From FEN-1219 sp963810755 (lineage in GTDB: Bacteria > Pseudomonadota > Gammaproteobacteria > Steroidobacterales > Rariloculaceae): DNA of 64,000 bases. The DNA lies in the NCBI GenBank assembly GCA_963810755.1, contig CAWEOP010000003.1, positions 992,001 through 1,056,000 of the forward strand, given 5' to 3'. Positions 57,020 to 64,000 of this stretch are shown piece by piece. A program made the translations under genes and the position numbers. The notes beneath the pieces are model-generated. The model ran no database searches. It saw nothing but the letters and a program-made list of their open reading frames with translations, and was not told where the DNA came from. Each line of letters opens with the position of its first letter. Position 1 is the first letter of the stretch.

Positions 57020-58006
57020 ATGAGTGACGACACCCGAACGACCGAAGCGCGCGCAATCGACGAAGGATCATTCGTCGACATCCATGGCACCCTGCAATGG
57101 CTCACGATCCGCGGCGCGGACCGCGCGAATCCCGTCCTGCTGATGCTCGGCGGGCCCGGTGCCGCCTTCAGCTCGCTCACGCCGCTCTACGCGAGTTGGG
57201 AGCGGTACTTCACGGTCGTGCAATGGGATCAGCCCGGTGCGGGCGCGACGCAGGGCAGGAACGGCGACGCGCTGACCGGGCCGCTCACGATCGAGCGGCT
57301 GGTGCGCGACGGCGTCGCGGTGCTCGAGCTCGTGCGCGCGCGCCTCGGCAAGCGCATCGCGGTCATCGGGTTCTCGGGCGGCAGCATCTTGTCGCTCACG
57401 ATCGCGAGCCGGCGCCCCGATTTGCTGTCCGCGTGCGTCGGCAGCGGTCAAATAGTCGATTGGGCGCGTCAGGACTCCGCGAGCTACGGATGGGTGCTCG
57501 CGCGCATGCGCGCCCTGGGTAACGCGGCGGCTGTCGCGGAGCTCGAGCAGATCGGCGCGCCGCCCTATCCGGACACCGCGACAGACGCCGTCAAGTCGAA
57601 GTACGCAGGCGCGTTCACCGCGGCCGAGACGGCGGCGTTCGTCGCCGTGCTGCCGGCGCTTCACGCGCCGCCCCCGGACGCGAAGTACGTCGCACGTGGC
57701 GTCCCGCTCGGCGACCCGCGCGCGCTCTCGTTTGCGGCTTACGATAAGCTGCGCGCGGACATCGTCACCTTCGACGCGCGCCGACTCGGACGCCGCTTTC
57801 TCGTGCCGATGTTTTTCTTTCAAGGGGAGCACGACATGTTCACCGTCACGCCCGAGGTGCGCGATTATCTCGGCGAGATCGAAGCGCCTCGTAAGCTCCT
57901 CGCGACCGTGCCCGAGGCGGGACACGGTACGTTCCTCATGAGCGGTGCGTTGCTGCAGCTGATGCTCGAGCACGTGCGGCCGCTCGCAGAGGCCGCGGAG
58001 CGGTGA
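57020..58006 (+). CDS. alpha/beta hydrolase, proline-iminopeptidase-like
   Basis: A 328-residue protein starting at the ATG at 57020. S33-type features: LLMLGGPGAAFSSLTPLY (the HGGPG-like oxyanion motif, here LGGPG), VVQWDQPGAGATQGRNGD (DQRG-like), the nucleophile elbow AVIGFSGGSILSLTIA and the catalytic His in VPEAGHGTFLMSG. Substrate unknown; the His normally preceding GGPG is replaced by Leu. Its stop overlaps the GTG of the next gene by 4 bases, so it is coupled to the triple SnoaL-like protein. The TipA-type regulator upstream may control both, which is inference. Confidence 0.85.
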   Translation: MSDDTRTTEARAIDEGSFVDIHGTLQWLTIRGADRANPVLLMLGGPGAAFSSLTPLYASWERYFTVVQWDQPGAGATQGRNGDALTGPLTIERLVRDGVAVLELVRARLGKRIAVIGFSGGSILSLTIASRRPDLLSACVGSGQIVDWARQDSASYGWVLARMRALGNAAAVAELEQIGAPPYPDTATDAVKSKYAGAFTAAETAAFVAVLPALHAPPPDAKYVARGVPLGDPRALSFAAYDKLRADIVTFDARRLGRRFLVPMFFFQGEHDMFTVTPEVRDYLGEIEAPRKLLATVPEAGHGTFLMSGALLQLMLEHVRPLAEAAER

Positions 58007-60216
58007 CGCCTGCGGTGGCGACGCGGCCGCCCAGCCACGGGGCCTCGGCGCTGCGCTGCGCGGCCTTCGCGGCCGCGGCGGCGCTCTGGTGCAGTAGCTC
58101 CGCCGCGCAGAGCCCGGGTCGCGTCGCGGATCTCGACGAGCGCCTCGACGGTCTCGAAGCGCGGCTCGTCCAAGCGGAGTCGATCCGAGCGATCAAACGC
58201 CTCCAGCACGCGTATGGTCAGTACGCCGAGTTCGGTTTGTGGCGCGACCTCGCGGACCTGTTCTCCAAGGACGCCGTCGGCCACTACCCGGCCGGCGACC
58301 TGGTCGGGAAGGACGCGATCGCGAAGCTCTTCTTCGACCAGGTGGGACAGGGCAGGCTCGGTCTCGCGAACGGCAGGCTCTATCCGCACATCGTGCTGCA
58401 GCCCGTCGTGACTCTCGACCCGGACGGCCGGCATGCGCGCGGCCGATGGCACGTGCTCGCGATGCTCGGCGGCTTCGGCGCGAACGCGTCCTGGGTAGGC
58501 GGGGTGTACGAGAACGACTACGTGCTCGAGGAAGGCGCGTGGAAGATCTCGGAGCTCCGTTATTTCACGCAGTTCAGCGGCTCGTACGAGATGGGTTGGA
58601 CGAACCCGCGCGTCCCGGTCGCGCCCGCGCCGAGCGGGGGCGGCGCGCCGACGGCGCCGCTCGGCGGCGGCGCAGGAGTGCCGCCCGGGTCGACGATCTG
58701 CGAGAACTACCTGCTGAACGCCTGCACGATTCCATTTCATTACGACGTGACGCGAGCCGGTACGCCGGCACCGACTCCGGCGCCCACGCCCGCGGAGCGG
58801 CGGAGTGCCGCGACGGAATCCGATCTCGCCGACCTGCGCGCGCGCGCCGCGGCCCTCGAGCGGCGGGTTGCGCGGCTAGCCGACGAGTCGGCCGTCGCGA
58901 ATCTTCAACATGCCTATGGCTACTACGTCGACCGCAAGCTCTGGGACGACGTCGCGGATCTGTTCGCCGCAGATGGCACGCTCGAGCTCGGGCTTCAAGG
59001 CGTCTATGCGGGGCGCGCGAGCGTCCGCCGCGCGCTCGAGCAGTTCGGCGCGCAGGGTTTGCGCGACGGCGAGCTCAACGATCACCTCCAGTTGCAGACG
59101 ATCGTCACGGTTGCGCAGGGCGGCGCGCGCGCGAACGCGCGCGGCGTGGATCTCGCGCAGTGGGGCGCAAACGTCGACGGTGAGTATCGAGCCGAGTGGC
59201 GCGAAGCGATCTTCGACAACACGTACGTCAAAGAGAACGGCGTTTGGAAGATCGCCGCGATGCATCTCTATCCGCGCCTTGCGACCGCTTACGCGCTGGG
59301 CTGGGCGAAGGACGCGCTCCCGCCGCCCGCACCGAGCGAAGAGTTCCCGCCGGACCACCCGCCGACCGTCGTGCACGGCGTCTATCCCGAGTTCTACATT
59401 CCCCCGTTGCACTTTGCGAATCCCGCGACCGGCAAGGCGCCGCAGTATCCCGACGGAACGGCGGCCGCAACCCTGGTCGAAGCTGATCGCTCCGACGTAC
59501 TCGCCGGGGCCGGCGGTGCGATCCGCGGCGCGCGCGCGATCGCGGCGCTCGAGAGCCGCGTCGCCGAAACGGAACGCGCGCTTGCGGTCGCGGGTGCGTA
59601 CGACGGCGCCGAGAACGTCGCGAGCGCGTACAGCTACTACCTCGACGAATTCCGCTGGGACGATGCGGCGGATCTCTTCGCCGCGAACGGCTGGAAGGAG
59701 TTGCCGTACGTCGGCATCTACCAAGGCCGCGAGCGGATCCGTGCGTCGATGCGGATGCTCTACCCGACGGGCGGCCGCCCCGCGGGCTTTTTCGCGATCC
59801 ACCAGACCATGCAGCCCGTGATCCACGTCGCCGCCGACGGCGCGAGCGCGAAGATAAGACTGCGCGTCCTGCAGCCGCGCGGGCGGGTCGGCGCCGACGG
59901 CGCTTGGGTCGCGGGCGTGTACGAGAGCGAGGCCGTGCTCGAGGACGGGGTGTGGAAGCTCAGCGCGATGGACCTCGACTACACCTGGGCCGCGGGTTAC
60001 CGCGCAGGTTGGGCGGGCGCGGCGCGCGCCAGCGCGGACGGATCACCGGCGGCCGCGGCCGACACGCGCGAGATTTCGTCGGCGGCGGATGCGCTGCCGC
60101 CCGATTTGCCGCTCAGAGGTCCCGCCGACGCGCCGTTCCCGCGGATCGTCGACCTGCCGTTCCACTACGACAATCCGGTGAGCGGGCGGCCGCGCGCGCC
60201 GGCATCGCGGCGCTAG
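58003..60216 (+). CDS. exported protein with three tandem SnoaL-like domains
   Basis: A 737-residue protein with a signal peptide (ALRCAAFAAAAALWCSSSAA). Three similar units follow, at about residues 45-250, 275-475 and 515-735. Each has a helix-turn of the same type: IKRLQHAYGQYAEFGLWRDL, VANLQHAYGYYVDRKLWDDV and NVASAYSYYLDEFRWDDAAD, then DLF plus a GxxxGRxxI-like segment and a W(K)I/LS strand. Each unit ends in a similar IPFHYD / PPLHFANP / LPFHYDNPVSG tail. This is the SnoaL/NTF2-like cone fold, usually found as a single domain of about 130 residues. No catalytic Asp/His pair can be assigned with confidence. It is coupled to the upstream hydrolase by GTGA overlap. Confidence 0.78.
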   Translation: MTPAVATRPPSHGASALRCAAFAAAAALWCSSSAAQSPGRVADLDERLDGLEARLVQAESIRAIKRLQHAYGQYAEFGLWRDLADLFSKDAVGHYPAGDLVGKDAIAKLFFDQVGQGRLGLANGRLYPHIVLQPVVTLDPDGRHARGRWHVLAMLGGFGANASWVGGVYENDYVLEEGAWKISELRYFTQFSGSYEMGWTNPRVPVAPAPSGGGAPTAPLGGGAGVPPGSTICENYLLNACTIPFHYDVTRAGTPAPTPAPTPAERRSAATESDLADLRARAAALERRVARLADESAVANLQHAYGYYVDRKLWDDVADLFAADGTLELGLQGVYAGRASVRRALEQFGAQGLRDGELNDHLQLQTIVTVAQGGARANARGVDLAQWGANVDGEYRAEWREAIFDNTYVKENGVWKIAAMHLYPRLATAYALGWAKDALPPPAPSEEFPPDHPPTVVHGVYPEFYIPPLHFANPATGKAPQYPDGTAAATLVEADRSDVLAGAGGAIRGARAIAALESRVAETERALAVAGAYDGAENVASAYSYYLDEFRWDDAADLFAANGWKELPYVGIYQGRERIRASMRMLYPTGGRPAGFFAIHQTMQPVIHVAADGASAKIRLRVLQPRGRVGADGAWVAGVYESEAVLEDGVWKLSAMDLDYTWAAGYRAGWAGAARASADGSPAAAADTREISSAADALPPDLPLRGPADAPFPRIVDLPFHYDNPVSGRPRAPASRR

Positions 60217-60309
60217 GCGCGGCCGAGGCGTGCGTCCGCTCGCCGAGCGCGCGGCCCGCAGCGCTACGGTATCCTTCGCATCCTCCGCGCAGCCGTTTCG
60301 GACCGAACC

Positions 60310-61337
60310 ATGAAATACCGCGTCGACATCGACGTCGCGAACGACACCAAGGCCGGCCTCGGCGCCGTGATCGACGGCAAGGACCCGCGCGTCTTGAATC
60401 GTGTCGGCGCGTTCGCGTCGCTATTTGCGCTCGACGTGCGCCGTTTCGACGAGCCGGTGCTCGTGATGAAGACCGAGGAGCCCGGCAGCAAGCAAGTGCT
60501 GGCGGCGCAGCATGATCGGATCGAGTCCGTGTGCTTCGACATGATCAACCACCTGATCAACGACTGTGTCGTGATGGGCGCGGAGCCGCTCGCGGTGCAA
60601 GATCTCATCATCTGCGGCCGGATGGAGAAGTCGATCGTCACGCGGATCGTCGCCGCGTGCGCCGCGGCGTGCGCCGCGCAGGGCTGCGCGCTCACGGGCG
60701 GGGAGACGACCGAGCAACCCGACGTGGTGCCGGAAGGAACCTACATCCTGGGCTCCAGCGTGATCGGCATCGTCGAGCGCGCGAAGATCGTCGACGGCGC
60801 GAAGATCGAGAGTCGGCGACGTGGTGATCGCGCTCGCATCATCGGGCCCGCACACGAATGGCTATACGCTGATCCGCGATCTCTTGAAACGCGATCCGAA
60901 GCTCGCGAGCGAGGCCGTCGGCGGCCGTTCGTTCCTCGATGCGGTGCTCGAGCCGCATCGCTGCTACTACCCGTCGCTGAAGGGTTTGTTCGCGCGCGAG
61001 CTCGTGACCGGCCTCGCGCACATTACGGGCGGCGGCATCCGTGAGAATCTCGACCGCATCTTGCCGAAGCATCTCGACGCGAGCGTGGACTTGAGTGCCT
61101 ACCGCATTCCTCCGGTATTCGAGCGGATCCGGCGAGCGGCGGCCGCGCCGGACGCCGACATGCTGCGGACGTTCAACCTTGGCGTGGGTCTCACGCTCGT
61201 CTGCCGGCAGCGCCACGCCGCCGAGGTGCTCGCGCATCTCGCGGCGCACGGCGAGGACGCCTACGTGATCGGGGAGATCGTCCCGGGCTCGGGCGTCGTC
61301 ACGTGCCGCGGCTCGCTGCCGTTTTCGCGAAGGCTGA
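60310..61337 (+). CDS. PurM-like AIR synthase-family protein, two likely frameshifts
   Basis: Composite of about 341 residues (1,028 minus 2 bases is divisible by 3). Conserved PurM features: VLVMKTEEPGSKQVLAAQHD, ESVCFDMINHLINDCVVMGA (metal/ATP loop), GCALTGGETTEQPDVVPEG, VIALASSGPHTNGYTLIRDL and LAHITGGGIRENLDRILP. The first shift is an extra C at about 60812, joining AKIES to GDVVIALASSG. Removing one T from TTTT at 61322-61325 ends the protein as GSLPFREG with a TGA at 61335-61337; without it the frame runs to 61441 into sugE. The N-terminus (MKYRVDIDVANDTKAGLGAV) differs from E. coli PurM, so it may be a paralogue rather than the purine enzyme. Confidence 0.72.
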
Positions 61338-61368
61338 GCACGCCGCGCCCGCCGGCACGGAGGGGACG

Positions 61369-61701
61369 ATGTCACAGACTGCTTCGTGGTTGGTCCTGGT
61401 CGTTGCGGGAATCTTCGAGGTCGGCTGGGCGATCGGCCTAAAGTACACCGACGGCTTCACGCGTCTTTGGCCGAGCGTCTGGACGGGAGTCGCGCTCGTG
61501 GTCAGCATGGGCTTGCTCGGGCTCGCGGTGAAGGCGCTGCCGGTCGGCACCGCCTACGCCGTCTGGGTCGGTGTCGGCGCGGTCGGTACCGCGATCCTCG
61601 GTATCGTGCTGCTCGGTGAGTCCATGAGCGCAGCGCGCGTCGCAAGCATCGCACTGATCGTCGCGGGAATCGTCGGACTGAAGCTCGCAACGTCCGCGTA
61701 G
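61369..61701 (+). CDS. sugE: SugE/Gdx-type small multidrug resistance exporter
   Basis: A 110-residue protein with four membrane helices. The start at 61369 is preceded by GGAGGGG. The N-terminal SWLVLVVAGIFEVGWAIGLK places the essential membrane Glu in GIFEVGWA. The KYTDGFTRLWPS loop and MGLLGLAVKALPVGTAYAVW block are those of the SugE/Gdx branch, whose members export guanidinium. No guanidine riboswitch is visible upstream. It sits 31 bases after the corrected end of the PurM-like gene and probably shares its transcript. Confidence 0.9.
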   Translation: MSQTASWLVLVVAGIFEVGWAIGLKYTDGFTRLWPSVWTGVALVVSMGLLGLAVKALPVGTAYAVWVGVGAVGTAILGIVLLGESMSAARVASIALIVAGIVGLKLATSA

Positions 61702-61748
61702 CGAGCACGCAGGTCCCATACGCGTCGCAACCAAGGAGGGGCCACGTC

Positions 61749-62168
61749 ATGCTGAAGCAACGCATCGTGCGGACCACGGCGCTCGCCGTTGCGGCCGCGT
61801 TGTTGAGCGCTGCCCCGCCGGCGCTCGCCGCGCACTTCGATGCGGCGCTGTCGAGCGCACAGATCGAGGCCGAGTTCCAACGGTTGCGCGCGAGTCACGA
61901 GCTCAAGGTCGACACTGCGCTGCCCTGGGTATTTGCATTCTCCGGTCCGGATTCCGCGAAAGTGGAGGCGTTGTCGTTGCGGCTCGTGCGTGACGGCTTC
62001 CGAATCGTGTCGCTGCGCACGGAGGATGACGTTACGACGCTGCGTGTCACGCGTACCGAGTTGCTGACGCCTGCGGCGCTCGACCGCCGCAGCCGCGAGC
62101 TCGCCAAGCTCGCTGCCGCGAGCGGAGTGTCGTCGTACGACGGCGCCGAGGTGAGCGCGCTGCGTTGA
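61749..62168 (+). CDS. secreted RraB-like small protein
   Basis: A 139-residue protein with a clear signal peptide (RTTALAVAAALLSAAPPALA, cleavage before AHFDAAL). The mature part has an alpha/beta pattern: PWVFAFSGPDSAKVEALSLR, LVRDGFRIVSLR, TLRVTRTELLTPAALDRRSR and a C-terminal SGVSSYDGAEV. This resembles the RraB ribonuclease-E-inhibitor fold, but real RraB is cytoplasmic, so a different role in the periplasm is likely. The name is tentative. AAGGAGGGG lies about 10 bases before the ATG. Confidence 0.55.
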   Translation: MLKQRIVRTTALAVAAALLSAAPPALAAHFDAALSSAQIEAEFQRLRASHELKVDTALPWVFAFSGPDSAKVEALSLRLVRDGFRIVSLRTEDDVTTLRVTRTELLTPAALDRRSRELAKLAAASGVSSYDGAEVSALR

Positions 62169-62205
62169 AGGGTAGGTCGCTCGCGTATCGCCCTCGCCGG
62201 TGCGG

Positions 62206-63993
62206 CTAATCGTCGTCTTGGATCACGATTTCTATCTGTTGAGTGGGTTCCACGCGCCCGTCGGGTTGCTCGCGCTCCCCGAGGTTCACGTAGAAGCTTT
62301 CGACGCCTTCGGTCATGGAGTCGCCGACGATCGGGATGTGGATCGTGCGCGTTGACTCGCCTGCGGCGAATTTTTCGATGATCGTTCCGAGGTCCGCGTA
62401 GTCGTCGCCCGCGAGCGCGGTGCCGTCGCTCGTCCACCAAGCCACCGACGACTCGCCGAGGTCTCCTCCGCGGCGGCGCAGGTTGACCGCGGCGCCAGGC
62501 GCGCCTTCCGACACCGAAATCGTGCGAGCCGCGAGCTCGAAGGTCTCCGGCGCGGCCGGAGCCGCGGGAGCCGCGGGCGTCGCGGGCGTCGCGGGAGGTG
62601 ACGGAACCGTTGCCGGCGCGGCCACGGCAGAGGGTGGCGCGGACTCGCGCAGCGTCGCCTCGGCGAGCTCGGACTCGGCCGGCGCCGGCGCGGTCGGCGG
62701 CGGCGCGTCGGCAGCTTCCGGCGGAAGCTCCGGCGTTGCGGCCACCGTGGGCGGCTGCGTGCGGGTCGGCTCCAAATCGCCAGGCGCCGCCTCGGCACCC
62801 CCGCCGGCACCGGGTTGCGCGCCTCCTGGGCGAACCAGCGCTAGCAACTCCACCGCATGCTCACTCCAATAGACCGCCGCACCGATTGCGCCCGCCGCGA
62901 CAACGAGCGTCGCGACTGCCGCTAGAGGGAAGCGCCCGCGTCGCTCGCCGCTCCGCGTCCGCTCCGCGTACCTGTGAACGTCTTGAGGATCGAGGCGCCA
63001 CCCACGGTCGCTCTTTCGCGGGGAGGGTCGCGGCGGCTCTGCGAATTGCTCCCGCGCGGGTCGTGCGTCGAAGTTGCCCGAGTGGTCGCCGATGATCGGC
63101 ATGTCGTCGTCTTGCGCACGCCGCGGGAGTGGGTCAGCGGGCGCGGCAACCGGAGCGTCGGGGGTCGCGCTGCGTGCCGCGAGCGGCGCTTCGCCATTCG
63201 CGACGCCGAGCTCGGTGAGGAACGCGGCCACGGTCTTGGTCCTATCCGCGCGGCGTAACGCGAGACCGCGCGCGATCGCGTCCCACTGCCGCGCGTCGAG
63301 CCGCGGGCTCGGTGCGAGCGCGAGCCCGGCATTCGCCGCCTCGAGCGCCGAGCGTCCGTCGTAGGGACGCTGGCCCGTCAAGAGCTCGTATGCGATGCAA
63401 GCTAGGCCGAACACGTCGTCGCGCCGATCCGGGTTCGCAGCACTGTTCGGCGCCGCGTCCTCGACGAACGACGCCTCGGTTCGCGGCGAGCTCGCCGGGA
63501 GCAAATCGAGGACCTTTATCTCCCGATCTGTAGTGATGAAGAGGCTATCGGGCTTCAGCTCGCCGTGCACGGCGCCTTTGGCGTGCGCGTACGTCAATGC
63601 GTCGCCGGCCGCGCGAAGCACTGCGAACGACTGAGCGGTCGACCATTGCTCCGACGCTGGGTCGTCGAGCCGCGCTCGCAGCGATTCGCCGTCGAGCAGC
63701 TCCATGACCAGAAAATACTGGCCTCGCTCACTCCCGAAACCGCGCACTTTGACCACGTTCGCGTGCGACCAGAGATGCGGCTCTCGGTAGCTGCTCTCGA
63801 GCTTCTGCAGCAGTCGCGTGTGCTGCGCGACGCGCGGGTGCAGCAGGTGCAACGCGACGCGGTGCTCCAGGAGAAGCGACGGATCCGACAGCAGGCGATC
63901 GACGGCTCGATAAATTTCGCCATAACGCCCCGTGCCGAGGTGTACCTCGAGCGTGTAGCGATCGGCGACGACGCTGCCGGGCTCTCTGATCAT
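62206..63993 (-). CDS. transmembrane kinase-like protein with Calx-beta domain (probable pseudokinase)
   Basis: A 595-residue protein. A bacterial Ser/Thr-kinase fold spans residues about 10-265, with an intact glycine loop (HLGTGRYGEIYRA) and FGLACIAYELLTGQRPYDG. The catalytic residues are altered: the VAIK lysine position is His49 (RVALHLLHP), HRDLKPxN reads HGELKPDS (residues 143-150, Asp to Glu, Asn to Ser), and DFG reads DLL (163-165). One membrane helix lies at about 355-376 (PLAAVATLVVAAGAIGAAVY). A proline/alanine-rich linker leads to a C-terminal Calx-beta-like domain at about 485-595 (ISVSEGAPGAAVNLRRRGGD, DGTALAGDDYADLG, EGVESFYVNL). Probable role: sensing or scaffolding rather than phosphorylation. 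Confidence 0.82.
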   Translation of the reverse strand: MIREPGSVVADRYTLEVHLGTGRYGEIYRAVDRLLSDPSLLLEHRVALHLLHPRVAQHTRLLQKLESSYREPHLWSHANVVKVRGFGSERGQYFLVMELLDGESLRARLDDPASEQWSTAQSFAVLRAAGDALTYAHAKGAVHGELKPDSLFITTDREIKVLDLLPASSPRTEASFVEDAAPNSAANPDRRDDVFGLACIAYELLTGQRPYDGRSALEAANAGLALAPSPRLDARQWDAIARGLALRRADRTKTVAAFLTELGVANGEAPLAARSATPDAPVAAPADPLPRRAQDDDMPIIGDHSGNFDARPAREQFAEPPRPSPRKSDRGWRLDPQDVHRYAERTRSGERRGRFPLAAVATLVVAAGAIGAAVYWSEHAVELLALVRPGGAQPGAGGGAEAAPGDLEPTRTQPPTVAATPELPPEAADAPPPTAPAPAESELAEATLRESAPPSAVAAPATVPSPPATPATPAAPAAPAAPETFELAARTISVSEGAPGAAVNLRRRGGDLGESSVAWWTSDGTALAGDDYADLGTIIEKFAAGESTRTIHIPIVGDSMTEGVESFYVNLGEREQPDGRVEPTQQIEIVIQDDD

Positions 63994-64000
63994 GTCACCG

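Noticed and set aside
60310..61337. Selenophosphate synthetase SelD
   Set aside because: The ATP-binding fold is shared, but the N-terminus lacks the catalytic Cys/Sec-Lys segment of SelD and the GGET block matches PurM better.
61338..61368. Guanidine riboswitch before the SugE/Gdx gene
   Set aside because: The gap is too short and none of the conserved guanidine aptamer motifs is visible.

Overview
The window is about 64 kb of GC-rich bacterial chromosome. The 16S/23S/5S rRNA operon, the Pil-Chp chemotaxis genes and a TyrA chorismate mutase/prephenate dehydrogenase fusion point to a gammaproteobacterium. The gene set and 16S style would suit a Steroidobacterales/Nevskiales/Xanthomonadales-like lineage, but I cannot name a genus. 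Almost everything is ordinary chromosomal content. I see no phage, insertion sequence, CRISPR array or integrative element.

Layout. 1-8.6 kb: end of a twitching-motility chemosensory operon (pilI, pilJ, chpA, chpC). 8.6-11.4 kb: rsmE, ampD, an ATP:cob(I)alamin adenosyltransferase and a membrane-anchored metallopeptidase. 11.5-12.05 kb: an AT-rich gene-free island. On the minus strand it holds a perfect sigma54 promoter, A-rich Hfq-type motifs and a strong terminator, and I read it as a CrcZ-like small RNA gene. 12-16.4 kb: secreted beta-propeller/amidohydrolase, CPXCG protein, pdxH and fghA. 16.5-28.6 kb: tyrA, a diguanylate cyclase, rppH, a DUF6776-like protein, bactofilin, erpA, ppx, ppk, anmK, an M23 endopeptidase and tyrS. 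28.6-34.3 kb: a complete rrn operon (16S, tRNA-Ile, tRNA-Ala, 23S, 5S) with promoter, boxA sites, processing stems and terminator. 34.3-39 kb: an AttE-H-like ABC transporter and lipoprotein operon. 39-46.2 kb: an HDOD-GGDEF protein, an HAD phosphatase, a CDP-alcohol phosphatidyltransferase, a GST and a btuFCD operon under a cobalamin riboswitch. 46.2-53.9 kb: M61 peptidase, plsY, birA, coaX, a SPOR protein, an exported methyltransferase-like protein and creD. 54-64 kb: tRNA-Thr, yaeQ, hydrolases, a TipA-type MerR regulator, a protein with three SnoaL-like domains, a PurM-like protein, a SugE/Gdx exporter and a kinase-like membrane protein that lacks key catalytic residues.

Working groups. The cobalamin genes (riboswitch, btuFCD, adenosyltransferase) fit B12 uptake and activation. 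ampD, anmK and the M23 peptidase fit peptidoglycan turnover and recycling. ppx and ppk are convergent polyphosphate enzymes. The Chp system and the two GGDEF proteins fit surface-motility and c-di-GMP signalling.

Quality caution. Seven to eight conserved genes (chpA, the HDOD-GGDEF gene, btuD, btuC, btuF, coaX, the SPOR gene and the purM-like gene) carry about 17 frameshifts. Each one I could resolve is repaired by removing one or two extra bases, often in a short homopolymer or CG run. This looks like consensus insertion error rather than gene decay, so these genes are given as composite spans.
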